Shown here piece after piece: positions 28,498 through 35,633 of a stretch of DNA of 61,689 bases. A model generated the notes under the pieces. That model ran no database searches, was not told the DNA's origin, and saw nothing but the letters and a program-made list of their open reading frames with translations. The translations under genes were made by a program, and so were the position numbers. How positions within the stretch are numbered: the first letter of the stretch is position 1; each line of letters starts with the position of its first letter. Origin of the DNA: Pontibacter qinzhouensis (GTDB lineage: Bacteria > Bacteroidota > Bacteroidia > Cytophagales > Hymenobacteraceae); NCBI RefSeq assembly GCF_008017455.1, contig NZ_VRTY01000030.1, forward strand, positions 1 to 61,689. Reading direction: 5' to 3'.

Positions 28498-29163
28498 TTA
28501 TTTCTGGCGTATGTGGCTCAAAAACTCGTTACGGTACTGGTTCTCTTCAAAAAGCCCGGAATACTCGGCTGTTATGGTGCTGCTGCTCACGTCGTTAACG
28601 CCACGGCTCATTACGCAGAGGTGGTCTGCTTCAATGAGTACAGCTACGTTATCGGTTTTGAGCGCCTGCTTCAGCTCGTTGGCAATTTGCATGGTCATGC
28701 GCTCCTGCACCTGTGGCCGCCGTGCATAAAACTGTACAATCCTGTTCAGCTTCGACAGGCCAATTACGTGCTCGTTTGGCATGTAGGCAACATGTGCTTT
28801 GCCAATAATCGGTACAAAATGATGCTCGCAAGAGGAATAGACGGTAATGTCGCGCTCCACCAGCATCTGGTTGTAGTTATATTTATTCTCGAACCGTCGG
28901 ATCAGGGGTTTATTGGCAGGGTTAATGCCGCTAAAAATTTCCTCCACATACATTTTAGCAACGCGCAACGGGGTTCCTTTCAGGCTGTCGTCGGTGAGGT
29001 CGAGGCCAAGGGTATGCATTATCTTCTCGAAGTGTGCCGCAATAATGGCTATCTTTTCTCCGTCGGGCAAATCAAAGGCATCGGGGCGTAAGGGCGTTTC
29101 GAGTGAACCCATTAAATGATCCTCCATCGCTTCCAAATCGTGCTCCTTGTCCTGCTTATCCAT
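28498..29163 (-). CDS. folE: GTP cyclohydrolase I
   Basis: Converts GTP to 7,8-dihydroneopterin triphosphate, first step of folate, queuosine and biopterin synthesis. 221 aa. Zinc ligands are present: Cys-His in YSSCEHHFVPIIGKAHVAYM and Cys in ADHLCVMSRGV; VIGLSKLNRIVQFYARRPQVQ is the substrate and subunit-interface segment. ATG at 29163 (MDKQDKEHD) overlaps the upstream gene by 8 bp, better than the in-frame ATG at 29193 (38-bp overlap). It forms one operon with the pyruvoyl-pterin synthase gene, whose substrate it makes. Confidence 0.94.
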   Translation of the reverse strand: MDKQDKEHDLEAMEDHLMGSLETPLRPDAFDLPDGEKIAIIAAHFEKIMHTLGLDLTDDSLKGTPLRVAKMYVEEIFSGINPANKPLIRRFENKYNYNQMLVERDITVYSSCEHHFVPIIGKAHVAYMPNEHVIGLSKLNRIVQFYARRPQVQERMTMQIANELKQALKTDNVAVLIEADHLCVMSRGVNDVSSSTITAEYSGLFEENQYRNEFLSHIRQK

Positions 29164-29563
29164 TATATTCAACAAAGTTTCGTTCAGTTTCATAAAGCAA
29201 TACAGCTACTTCTAAGTCTTCCCTGATGTTAGGCCGCAGAATGTCATAAATAACCTTGGCAATATTCTCTGCCGTAGGGTTCAGGTGACGGAACTCAGCA
29301 GTGTCCAGGTTCAAATTTTTATGGTCGAATCGGTCCAGAATCTCCGCTTTCAGCAGGTCGCTCAGTTTCTTCAGATCATATACATAACCTGTTTCGGGGT
29401 CTACGGTGCCTGTTAGCTTTACCGTAAGCTCATAGTTATGCCCGTGGTAATTCGGATTACTGCACTTCCCGAAAAGAGCTTCATTTTCTTCATCGGTCCA
29501 GGCTTGGTTGTAGAGCCTGTGGGCGGCGTTAAAATGTTCTTTTCGGCAAATGGTTAGTTTCAT
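29156..29563 (-). CDS. 6-pyruvoyl tetrahydropterin synthase family enzyme (PTPS/QueD)
   Basis: Acts on 7,8-dihydroneopterin triphosphate. 135 aa, usual length, with the zinc and catalytic residues in CRKEHFNAAHRL (His), GKCSNPNYHGHNYELTV (Cys, two His) and LDHKNLN-like RFDHKNLNLD, then YETERNFVEYNG. The Cys-x5-HGH spacing and surrounding sequence resemble the animal biopterin enzyme closely (GKCNNPNGHGHNYKV), whereas QueD enzymes often differ there, so product assignment (biopterin versus queuosine precursor) is open. ATG at 29563 starts MKLTICRKEHF; a longer upstream frame is unlike the family. First gene of the operon with folE. Confidence 0.9.
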   Translation of the reverse strand: MKLTICRKEHFNAAHRLYNQAWTDEENEALFGKCSNPNYHGHNYELTVKLTGTVDPETGYVYDLKKLSDLLKAEILDRFDHKNLNLDTAEFRHLNPTAENIAKVIYDILRPNIREDLEVAVLLYETERNFVEYNG

Positions 29564-29642
29564 AATCTGGTAAACATAACCGGTTAGGTTTATGTTCGAC
29601 GAAGCACAAAAAACATTAGAAATAGCTGTTGCTACAAGAGTA

Positions 29643-29673
29643 CAAAGGTAGTGTTGCCAGCCTGAACCGCAAA
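29643..29673 (-). promoter_or_regulatory. Bacteroidota-type promoter of the PTPS-folE operon
   Basis: On the - strand, TTTG (29670-29673) then 19 bp then TACCTTTG (29643-29650). Both elements match the consensus, about 80 bp before the PTPS start. Confidence 0.8.
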
Positions 29674-29778
29674 CCAAATGAGGCCTAAATTAAATAATTC
29701 ATTTTTGCCCGAATAATTAGGCCGATTAAGTAATTTAGTAGCTAGAAGGTTTTAACAAAAATATTACATTATTCTAGT

Positions 29779-30486
29779 ATGAGAACAAGATTACTTTTAG
29801 CTGGTTTGTTTGTGTTTCTGGCGGTGTTTGCAAAGGCGCAGTCGGTAAAGGTAGAGGAGCGGGAGCAGCCAGTAGATGGGGTGGCACGGCGTGGGCAGCA
29901 ACTCACGGTGCAGCTCGACCCGAAGTTAGTAGAAAAATCGTGGAAGGAGCACCTGGGCGAGAAAGCAGGAAAAGTAAAGTATCGGAAAGGCGTTTATTCC
30001 ATAGAGGGGGCAGTTATCGATACCATTTCAAGCGCTCCATTGCGCGTGATTTCAAAAGTGGGCAACAGTTCAAGCGAAGAAAGCTATGTTTGGTGGAGCC
30101 TGGATATGGGCACCGCTTATGTTGATAAAAGTGCTACGCCAGCCGAGTATGCCGCTGCTGAAAACTTTATGCGCGGCTTTGCCCGTAAGGTATACCGCCA
30201 GGATGTGCTGCGCCAGATTAACGAGGCCGAAGATGTGCTGCGCGCTACCAAACTGGAGCAGGACCGGGTGGTAAAGCAGGCAAACGACATTCAGCTCAAC
30301 ATCGAAAAAAACAGGAAAAGAAAACAGGAGTTGGAAGCAGAAATGGCCAAAAACACTGAAGAGCTAAAGCAACTGGAGCTAACCGTAGAACAAAGCACGA
30401 AGCAACAGGAGCTAAGTCGCCAGCAGGTGCTGGAAATGGAGAAGTCGGTGGAAGGCGTGAGGCTGAAGCTGCAGACAATTAAGTAA
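29779..30486 (+). CDS. Exported coiled-coil protein, unknown function
   Basis: 235 aa with a Sec signal peptide (MRTRLLLAGLFVFLAVFAKA). Residues 25-135 form a globular domain with a YVWWSLDMGTAYVDK segment, and residues about 140-235 are a long heptad-rich coiled coil (ATKLEQDRVVKQANDIQLNI and onward to the end). No lipobox or catalytic motif. It may sit in the periplasm and associate with itself or a partner by the coiled coil; that is inferred from composition only. It starts downstream of the divergent pterin operon and ends with a strong terminator. Confidence 0.75.
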   Translation: MRTRLLLAGLFVFLAVFAKAQSVKVEEREQPVDGVARRGQQLTVQLDPKLVEKSWKEHLGEKAGKVKYRKGVYSIEGAVIDTISSAPLRVISKVGNSSSEESYVWWSLDMGTAYVDKSATPAEYAAAENFMRGFARKVYRQDVLRQINEAEDVLRATKLEQDRVVKQANDIQLNIEKNRKRKQELEAEMAKNTEELKQLELTVEQSTKQQELSRQQVLEMEKSVEGVRLKLQTIK

Positions 30487-30520
30487 GTTATAAGACAATA
30501 CAACTTTAACCATTTACATC

Positions 30521-30558
30521 AACAGAAAAGCCCGGCTGCAAAGCCGGGCTTTTCTGTT
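30521..30558 (+). terminator. Rho-independent terminator after the coiled-coil gene
   Basis: AACAGAAAAGCCCGGCT / AGCCGGGCTTTTCTGTT around a GCAA loop: a perfect 17-bp stem, with T run in the second arm. Confidence 0.93.
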
Positions 30559-30709
30559 GTAAGCTGGTAAGTTATTCATTTGATGTCCTTTGATTATTTT
30601 GTGCACAAAAAGAATTGATATTTATTCTTTCAAATTAAAAAAAGTTCTGTGCCGTAATATTGGGGTTCTGTTACTACACTAATAAACTGCAATATCTAAA
30701 GAAAACAGA

Positions 30710-30944
30710 GTCGCTGCTGCGAGCTGAAAGCTCGTGGTTTCTCATAGTGGCGAGTTTTCAACTCGCGGAAGTAGGAATAAAGGCAGTGTGTCCTGCTTAG
30801 GCTTCATGTAAGAAGAAATGCATAGCCTAAATTAGAAAATCTTACTTGTTGATTTACTTTCTGATATTTGCCTTTAAAGGTGTTCTATGCGAGTTGAAAA
30901 CTCGCCCTATTTAATACCACGAGCTGAAAGCTCGCGGCAGCGAT
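30710..30944. repeat. 235-bp inverted-repeat element (MITE/REP-like)
   Basis: Two arms of about 57 bp, at 30710-30766 and 30889-30944, are inverted copies of each other (GTCGCTGCTGCGAGCT matched by the complement of the right end GCTCGCGGCAGCGAT). Each arm contains two small palindromes, CGAGCT-GAA-AGCTCG and GCGAGTT-TTC-AACTCGC. No open frame inside. It looks like a non-autonomous element, or two inverted REP pairs. It fills most of the 590-bp gene-free gap with copy 8 of family A. Confidence 0.85.
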
Positions 30945-30995
30945 CCGGCTATTTTAAAAATATGGATATAGAACCCTACCAATGTCATGAACTTA

Positions 30996-31053
30996 AATTA
31001 TTCAGATGAAAATGGCCTTCCGAAGCTTTTAATGCTGATTTCTGCCAAGGGTT
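30996..31053 (-). repeat. Family A repeat, copy 8
   Basis: On the + strand AATTATTCAGATGAAAA to GCCAAGGGTT, core GGCCTTCCGAAGCTTTT, 27 bp from the stop of the - strand pyrophosphatase-like gene. Confidence 0.9.
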
Positions 31054-31079
31054 AGACTGCTTTTTTAGTATGTAGCCGC

Positions 31080-31661
31080 TTATAACTTCATCCAACGCTG
31101 AATCATCTGGTCGGCGAACTTTTCGTCGCGCCAGCCGCCCATTCTGGTTCTGGCGGCGCTGTTGTGGTGTAAAAACCACTCCTCCAATATTTTTTTAACG
31201 GCCGGATATTGCTTACTGAAGCTTTTAAAATCTTGTGCCGAAATAAGCTGCTCGCTTGGCCTGGCGGGTATGGCAATAATCTGTGGGTAAAGTTCGCCGG
31301 CTATCTCCAGCTGTAGCACACCAATCGGAATAATCTCTACCACAGTACCTGTCTCCGCACGTTCCGACAGCACCAGCACCTCCAGAGGAGTGCCTTTGCT
31401 GCCTACCTCCGTAGACGGGATAAAACCATAATTGCCCGGGTATGGCAGAAACCGGATGATGCGGTCTTTGCCTGCGTCCTTTTCGCTTGCAAACTCTTTG
31501 GTGGTTTTGTCGAAGAGTATTTTGTGATTATTGCCTGCCGGTGTTTCAATAACTGCCTGTAGCTGCTTGTTAGGCGTATAAGTGGGCAGGTTGGCGTAAT
31601 CTGTTTTACAGGCAGCGCAGAGCAGCGTTAGCAACAGCAGGAACGGGATGTAGCGTTTCAT
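31080..31661 (-). CDS. Lipoprotein with degenerate family I inorganic pyrophosphatase domain
   Basis: 193 aa with a lipoprotein signal peptide (LLTLLCAAC, Cys18), so likely anchored on a membrane. Residues from about 35 follow the soluble pyrophosphatase fold: VIETPAGNNHKI, PYPGNYGFIPST, VEIIPIGVLQL. But the metal-binding aspartates are gone: where cytosolic enzymes have DGDPVDVLV, this has SKGTPLEVLV (D65, D67 and D70 by E. coli numbering become K, T and E), and the D97/D102 site reads as LEIAGELYPQ. Catalysis looks unlikely. A binding or scaffold role is possible. Stands alone before the rplS operon. Confidence 0.8.
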   Translation of the reverse strand: MKRYIPFLLLLTLLCAACKTDYANLPTYTPNKQLQAVIETPAGNNHKILFDKTTKEFASEKDAGKDRIIRFLPYPGNYGFIPSTEVGSKGTPLEVLVLSERAETGTVVEIIPIGVLQLEIAGELYPQIIAIPARPSEQLISAQDFKSFSKQYPAVKKILEEWFLHHNSAARTRMGGWRDEKFADQMIQRWMKL

Positions 31662-31762
31662 AAGGTATTCAGGAACTGGTTAAGTGTTTTCAGGCGCAAA
31701 GATACGCTGCAGCAACAACAGGTGCCATGCTCCTGCAGGTATGGTAGCTGTTTAAAGCAAAA

Positions 31763-31794
31763 AAGGAGGAGTCGGACTTAACCGGCTCCTCCTT
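31763..31794 (-). terminator. Terminator of the rpsP-rimM-trmD-rplS cluster
   Basis: AAGGAGGAGTCGG / CCGGCTCCTCCTT with one mismatch and a 6-nt loop; read on the - strand it is followed by a T run. Lies 37 bp after the rplS stop. Confidence 0.88.
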
Positions 31795-31830
31795 ACTAAA
31801 ACTATGGTAAACTTATGAAAACAGGTATTT

Positions 31831-32184
31831 TTATCTTCTTTCCTTAATTCTGGCAGCTTTACCTTGTAACCCTCTCAGGTAGTACAGTCTTGCTCTTCTC
31901 ACTTTACCTCTTCTGATAAGCTCGATCTTCTCGATGCTTGGTGACAGAAGTGGGAAAATACGCTCTAAACCAATCTGGTTAGATACTTTTCTTACAGTGA
32001 AAGTCTCACCGTTTGTATTTACATTTTTACGCTGGATAACAACACCCTGGAACTGCTGTACACGCTCTTTGTTTCCTTCGCGGATCTTAACATGGATGTT
32101 AACGGTATCGCCAGCCTGGAAAGATGGGAAAGAGGCACGTTTGTCGGTTGATTCCTGCTCAATAAATTTTAATAGTTCGCTCAT
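31831..32184 (-). CDS. rplS: 50S ribosomal protein L19
   Basis: Structural protein of the large ribosomal subunit at the 30S interface. 117 aa. Typical motifs are [33 protein letters not shown] and [20 protein letters not shown], ending KAARIKERR. Separated from trmD by 206 bp containing a family A repeat; a TATCTTTG element at 32228-32235 (- strand) suggests its own promoter, unlike the tight spacing in many bacteria. Confidence 0.97.
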   Translation of the reverse strand: MSELLKFIEQESTDKRASFPSFQAGDTVNIHVKIREGNKERVQQFQGVVIQRKNVNTNGETFTVRKVSNQIGLERIFPLLSPSIEKIELIRRGKVRRARLYYLRGLQGKAARIKERR

Positions 32185-32227
32185 GGCTATGTTCTTAAAG
32201 CTAAATATCTCTTCAGATTTCGGACTG

Positions 32228-32235
32228 CAAAGATA
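32228..32235 (-). promoter_or_regulatory. Candidate -7 element for rplS
   Basis: TATCTTTG on the - strand, about 44 bp before the rplS start; the -33 region is AT-rich without a clear TTTG. Confidence 0.45.
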
Positions 32236-32320
32236 GATAAATATTTCTTAGTTAGGAATATTTAAAAGGAAAAATGTTTTAAAAATGTTCTCTCTTCTAC
32301 ACTTTAGTTCCTGAACCTGC

Positions 32321-32378
32321 AATTATTCTAATAGAAACTGCCTTCCAAAGGCTTTTCAGGCACTTAGGTGTCAAGGGT
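32321..32378 (-). repeat. Family A repeat, copy 9
   Basis: On the + strand AATTATTCTAATAG to GTCAAGGGT, core CCTTCCAAAGGCTTTTC. Inserted between trmD and rplS, 12 bp from the trmD stop. Confidence 0.92.
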
Positions 32379-32390
32379 AGGATAGAGGAG

Positions 32391-33068
32391 CTACTCGTTT
32401 AGCAGGTCAGGACGGCGCTCGCGGGTGCGGGTAATAGCCTGCTCAAAGCGCCACTGCTCCACTTTGGGGGTATCGCCAGACAGCAGCACCTCAGGCACTT
32501 GCAGGCCTTTGTAGTCTGCTGGGCGGGTATAAACAGGCGGAGCCAGCAACCCATCCTGAAACGAATCGGTAAGCGCCGACGACTCATCGTTGAGAACACC
32601 GGGCACAATCCGGATAATGGCATCTGCCAGCACAGCAGCACCTAACTCTCCACCAGAAAGTACATAGTCGCCAATGCTGATTTCGTGTGTTATGAACTTT
32701 TGGCGCACGCGCTCATCCACGCCTTTATAGTGGCCACAAAGAATGATGACGTTCTGGAGAAGCGAGAACTGATTTGCAATTTTCTGGTTGAGGGTTTGCC
32801 CGTCGGGTGTCATGTAAATGATGGCGTCGTAAGAGAGCTCGGCCTGTAAGCCGGATATGCACTTGTCAATGGGTTCGATCATCATCACCATACCGGCACC
32901 ACCACCAAAAGCATAGTCATCTATCTGGCCGTGCTTGTTTATGGCAAACTTGCGCAGGTCATGAATGTGAACTTCCACCAGCCCTTTGTTCTGGGCTCTT
33001 TTTAAGATAGAATGGCTGAAAGGGCTTTCCAGTAAGTCGGGCTGACAACTGATAATATCGAAGCGCAT
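32391..33068 (-). CDS. trmD: tRNA (guanine-N1)-methyltransferase
   Basis: Makes m1G37 in tRNAs, preventing +1 frameshifts. 225 aa. Knotted SPOUT fold signature [18 protein letters not shown] (about residues 112-129) and [15 protein letters not shown], plus [16 protein letters not shown] at 33068 ([13 protein letters not shown]) is the family N-terminus; a longer frame upstream overlaps rimM. It follows rimM by 4 bp in the classic rpsP-rimM-trmD order. Confidence 0.96.
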   Translation of the reverse strand: MRFDIISCQPDLLESPFSHSILKRAQNKGLVEVHIHDLRKFAINKHGQIDDYAFGGGAGMVMMIEPIDKCISGLQAELSYDAIIYMTPDGQTLNQKIANQFSLLQNVIILCGHYKGVDERVRQKFITHEISIGDYVLSGGELGAAVLADAIIRIVPGVLNDESSALTDSFQDGLLAPPVYTRPADYKGLQVPEVLLSGDTPKVEQWRFEQAITRTRERRPDLLNE

Positions 33069-33072
33069 GGGG

Positions 33073-33645
33073 TTATTCCTTCTTCTCCTCTTCCTCGTCC
33101 TGGTCGTCGGGTGTGCCAGGTTGGGTATACACTTCAAGTAAACCTTCGGGCAGGCTCACGTGCAGTATTTTTGCCTCGTGGTCGGCACCTTGCATTACTT
33201 CGTCAATAACAGGCACCAGCATTTCCTGACCCAGATACTCCATGCCCATGAGCTGCTGCTGCGGCATATCGTAAAAGTCTTTTACAATGCCTAGTTCGCC
33301 GTAGTTTTCGTCTACCACCTGGTAGCCGATTACATCATGGAAATAAAACTGGCCATCTTCCAGGTCGGGCAGTTCGTCGAGCGGCAGGTACAGGGCTGTG
33401 TTGCGCAGTTTTTCAGCCTGTTCCATGGTTTTAACTTCTTCAAACCTGATAATGAAACGGCCTTTCTGCTGCGGCTCCATGTTTTCAATAAAAAAAGGAA
33501 TCAGTCTTCCTCCTTGTTCGAGAAAGACTGATTCCAGATCATCATAATCTTCGGGGTAGTCCACGTCGAAAAACGCCACTACCTGCCCTTTCGTGCCATG
33601 GGTCTTGACGATATATCCTAACAGGAAGCAGTCATCAATATGCAT
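33073..33645 (-). CDS. rimM: Ribosome maturation factor RimM
   Basis: Helps maturation of the 30S head. 190 aa: N-terminal beta-barrel domain ([20 protein letters not shown], conserved G-x-x-x-x-x-H-G), then the PRC-barrel domain from about residue 95 ([20 protein letters not shown]). The end is acidic and lysine-rich, longer than in E. coli. It lies between rpsP (10 bp) and trmD (4 bp). Confidence 0.94.
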   Translation of the reverse strand: MHIDDCFLLGYIVKTHGTKGQVVAFFDVDYPEDYDDLESVFLEQGGRLIPFFIENMEPQQKGRFIIRFEEVKTMEQAEKLRNTALYLPLDELPDLEDGQFYFHDVIGYQVVDENYGELGIVKDFYDMPQQQLMGMEYLGQEMLVPVIDEVMQGADHEAKILHVSLPEGLLEVYTQPGTPDDQDEEEEKKE

Positions 33646-33655
33646 GGCAGCTTAA

Positions 33656-34198
33656 TTATGCTTGTTCTTCAGTTGTTGCTTCGCCTTCGGCAGGAGCCTC
33701 AGCTTCAGCTTCAGCAGCAGGAGCGTTGGCAGCCACTTTAGCCGCTTCACGCTGACGGATAGCCTCAGCACGAGCTTCTTTCACTTTTGTTTCGGCTTCG
33801 AAAGCAGCTTTTTTGGCAGCTTCTTTTGTTGCGCCTAATGTCTGGCGCTTGCTTTCGATCTTAGCGTCTTTAACCTCTTTCCACTCAGCAAAGCGGGCAT
33901 CAGCAGTTTCTTGCGTAATAGCGCCTTTTAATACACCAATTTGCAGGTGTTTTCTGAACAGGATACCGCTGTAAGAAAGCATCGCTTTTACAGTGTCAGT
34001 AGGTTGTGCTCCGTTCATCAACCACTGGAACGCTTTTTCTTCGTTGTAGTCGATAGAAGCAGGGTTTGTGTTTGGGTTGTAAATACCCAGTTTCTCGATA
34101 AACTTACCATCACGTGGTGATCGAGCGTCAGCAATTACGATATCATAGATTGCTGCTTTTTTGCGGCCTCTGCGGGCCAGTCTGATTTTTACTGCCAT
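33656..34198 (-). CDS. rpsP: 30S ribosomal protein S16, C-terminally extended
   Basis: Structural protein of the 30S subunit. The first 85 residues are typical S16 ([40 protein letters not shown]). The protein is 180 aa, about twice the E. coli length, with a tail rich in Ala, Glu and Lys, as found in other Bacteroidota. ATG at 34198 fits; a longer in-frame start is unlike the family. First gene of rpsP-rimM-trmD. A GGCGGA/TCCGCC hairpin lies in the leader at 34219-34234. Confidence 0.96.
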   Translation of the reverse strand: MAVKIRLARRGRKKAAIYDIVIADARSPRDGKFIEKLGIYNPNTNPASIDYNEEKAFQWLMNGAQPTDTVKAMLSYSGILFRKHLQIGVLKGAITQETADARFAEWKEVKDAKIESKRQTLGATKEAAKKAAFEAETKVKEARAEAIRQREAAKVAANAPAAEAEAEAPAEGEATTEEQA

Positions 34199-34249
34199 TT
34201 TGTTAGTTAAGTAAGGTCGGCGGAACCCGTCCGCCATTTTTTAGAACCG

Positions 34250-34282
34250 CAAAGGTAGTGAAAAATGCGGCGAATTTCCAAA
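34250..34282 (-). promoter_or_regulatory. Promoter of rpsP operon
   Basis: On the - strand TTTG (34279-34282), 21 bp, TACCTTTG (34250-34257). Full Bacteroidota-type consensus about 50 bp before rpsP. Confidence 0.8.
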
Positions 34283-34349
34283 TTCTTGGGAATCATTATG
34301 CTGTGAACGGAAAAAGAAGAAGCGTAAAGATTTAACGTCATAGCTGATC

Positions 34350-34673
34350 TTAGTCTACAAAGGTTTCTTTTATCACATGCTTACATGCTGCTACTTCTGA
34401 AGTGTTCAGGTTACCTAAAGTTTTCAGGATGCGAACTTTGTCGATGGTTCTTATCTGGTCGATTACTACCCACCCCAGTTGGTTATTATGCTTCACTTTT
34501 ACGCGAGTTGGATAACTGCGACTTTGGGTAGTCATCGGGGCGATAACTATTGTTTTTAGATTATGATTAATTTCATTTGGAGAAATTACAACACAAGGTC
34601 TGGTCTTTTTAATCTCACTGCCAATGGTTGGGTCTAAGTTCACCAGCACAATATCATATTGACTTATTTCCAT
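34350..34673 (-). CDS. mazF: MazF/PemK family toxin
   Basis: Predicted ribosome-independent endoribonuclease. 107 aa with the PemK/MazF hallmarks: QYDIVLVNLDPTIGSEIKKT, RPCVVISPNEI, IVIAPMTTQ, and VVIDQIRTIDKVRILKTLG near the end. The start overlaps the antitoxin gene's stop by 10 bp, so translation is coupled. The pair has its own promoter and operator upstream of mazE. Confidence 0.9.
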   Translation of the reverse strand: MEISQYDIVLVNLDPTIGSEIKKTRPCVVISPNEINHNLKTIVIAPMTTQSRSYPTRVKVKHNNQLGWVVIDQIRTIDKVRILKTLGNLNTSEVAACKHVIKETFVD

Positions 34674-34909
34674 TCGTCAAAGCTTTCATCGCCAAACATA
34701 TCGTCAATCAGGAGCTGATCATCGTTATTTTCTTGCATTTCTTTAAAAGCCTTGTCCCATCCTTTTCTTGGTTGCTCTATTGGCTTAAGAATAATTTGCC
34801 CTTTTTCCAGAATTAGCTCAACCTTATCTTTAATGTTATACCTCTCCAAAATAGACTTCGACAACCGGAGCCCTTTCGAATTCCCTATTTTTATAATTGA
34901 TACTTCCAT
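34664..34909 (-). CDS. mazE: MazE-type antitoxin (AbrB/SpoVT fold)
   Basis: Binds and neutralises MazF and represses the operon. 81 aa: swapped-hairpin DNA-binding domain at 1-45 (VSIIKIGNSKGLRLSKSILE), then an acidic, extended C-terminus (QLLIDDMFGDESFDEW) that should fill the toxin's active-site groove. ATG at 34909 is chosen because MEVSIIKIG is the usual start; an ATG eight codons upstream would overlap the promoter region. First gene of the operon. Confidence 0.88.
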   Translation of the reverse strand: MEVSIIKIGNSKGLRLSKSILERYNIKDKVELILEKGQIILKPIEQPRKGWDKAFKEMQENNDDQLLIDDMFGDESFDEWK

Positions 34910-34923
34910 AGCCCTGTTTGGTA

Positions 34924-34962
34924 ATGTAATCACAAAGTTATTACATCAACGATTCGTAGCAA
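34924..34962 (-). promoter_or_regulatory. mazEF promoter with palindromic operator
   Basis: On the - strand TTG (34960-34962) lies 19 bp before TAACTTTG (34933-34940). The -7 element sits exactly inside an inverted repeat ATGTAAT-N9-ATTACAT (34924-34946), a good site for autorepression by MazE/MazEF. Confidence 0.8.
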
Positions 34963-35026
34963 GTTAAAGTTCTGTGAATTAAAGATACCAATGGCTCGTG
35001 TAGCCGCAGCCGAACCTAAGGTCTTT

Positions 35027-35293
35027 CTATTCTTCTTTTGCTTCTGATCCTTCGATGCTAGCTAATGTATAGGTATCAATGAGCTCTCTGCACTTCCTAA
35101 GTATATCGGCTTTAAATATTTTATTAATCTCGTCGAACTCTTTCTCAAATTGGATAAACTTTTCGATATCCCATTGAAGCCGTCCCGTTCCTATTGGCAA
35201 GTCATTTGTGTTTGTGTCATACTCCCGGAAAATGCTCATGTCTACTTCATCAGTCTTTTTGTAAGGTTCTAACCAGCTGATGATTTGATTCAT
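35027..35293 (-). CDS. Uncharacterised small protein, 88 aa
   Basis: Not recognised. Starts MNQIISWLEPYKKTDEVDMS, helical and acidic, with WDIEKFIQFEKEFDEINKIF. No membrane or export signal. It lies upstream of the mazEF module on the same strand, and just before its ATG is a 25-bp tandem duplication (35306-35354). An upstream ATG at 35344 lies in the duplicated region, so the ATG at 35293 is preferred. Could be a remnant or accessory gene of an island; unsure it is expressed. Confidence 0.5.
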   Translation of the reverse strand: MNQIISWLEPYKKTDEVDMSIFREYDTNTNDLPIGTGRLQWDIEKFIQFEKEFDEINKIFKADILRKCRELIDTYTLASIEGSEAKEE

Positions 35294-35305
35294 TTTATAA
35301 ACTCC

Positions 35306-35354
35306 AAGGGGCATAGCAACCTGGTTTAACAAGGGGCATAGCAACCTGGTTTAA
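35306..35354. repeat. 25-bp tandem duplication
   Basis: Two copies of AAGGGGCATAGCAACCTGGT plus TTAAC side by side (35306-35330 and 35331-35354), just upstream of the 88-aa gene. The next 280 bp to the flippase gene show no gene. Confidence 0.95.
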
Positions 35355-35633
35355 TATGATAGCTTTTGCGTTGGAGATTATCTTATGAATAAACCGTTGC
35401 CTTTCCTTTTGTTCTGGAGTCATGGGAGTAGGTAATGTGATGCAGCCTGACTTAAAGCTAACCCGCAAATCAGCCTTTTATCATTACAAAGCCAATTTTA
35501 CGCGCTATCACGGGCTTTCAGTTAAAGTAAATAGCTTCAAGCCTCTAGGCATATGATTTATCGAAACTTTTCCTAAACCGCAATTTCTTCCTCGGCATAT
35601 TTTGTACTTTGCAGCCTGAACCTGCTGTACCCC

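Noticed and set aside
34219..34234. Leader hairpin of rpsP as a ribosomal-protein autoregulatory RNA
   Set aside because: A short GGCGGA/TCCGCC stem is present, but it is too small to support this claim from sequence alone.
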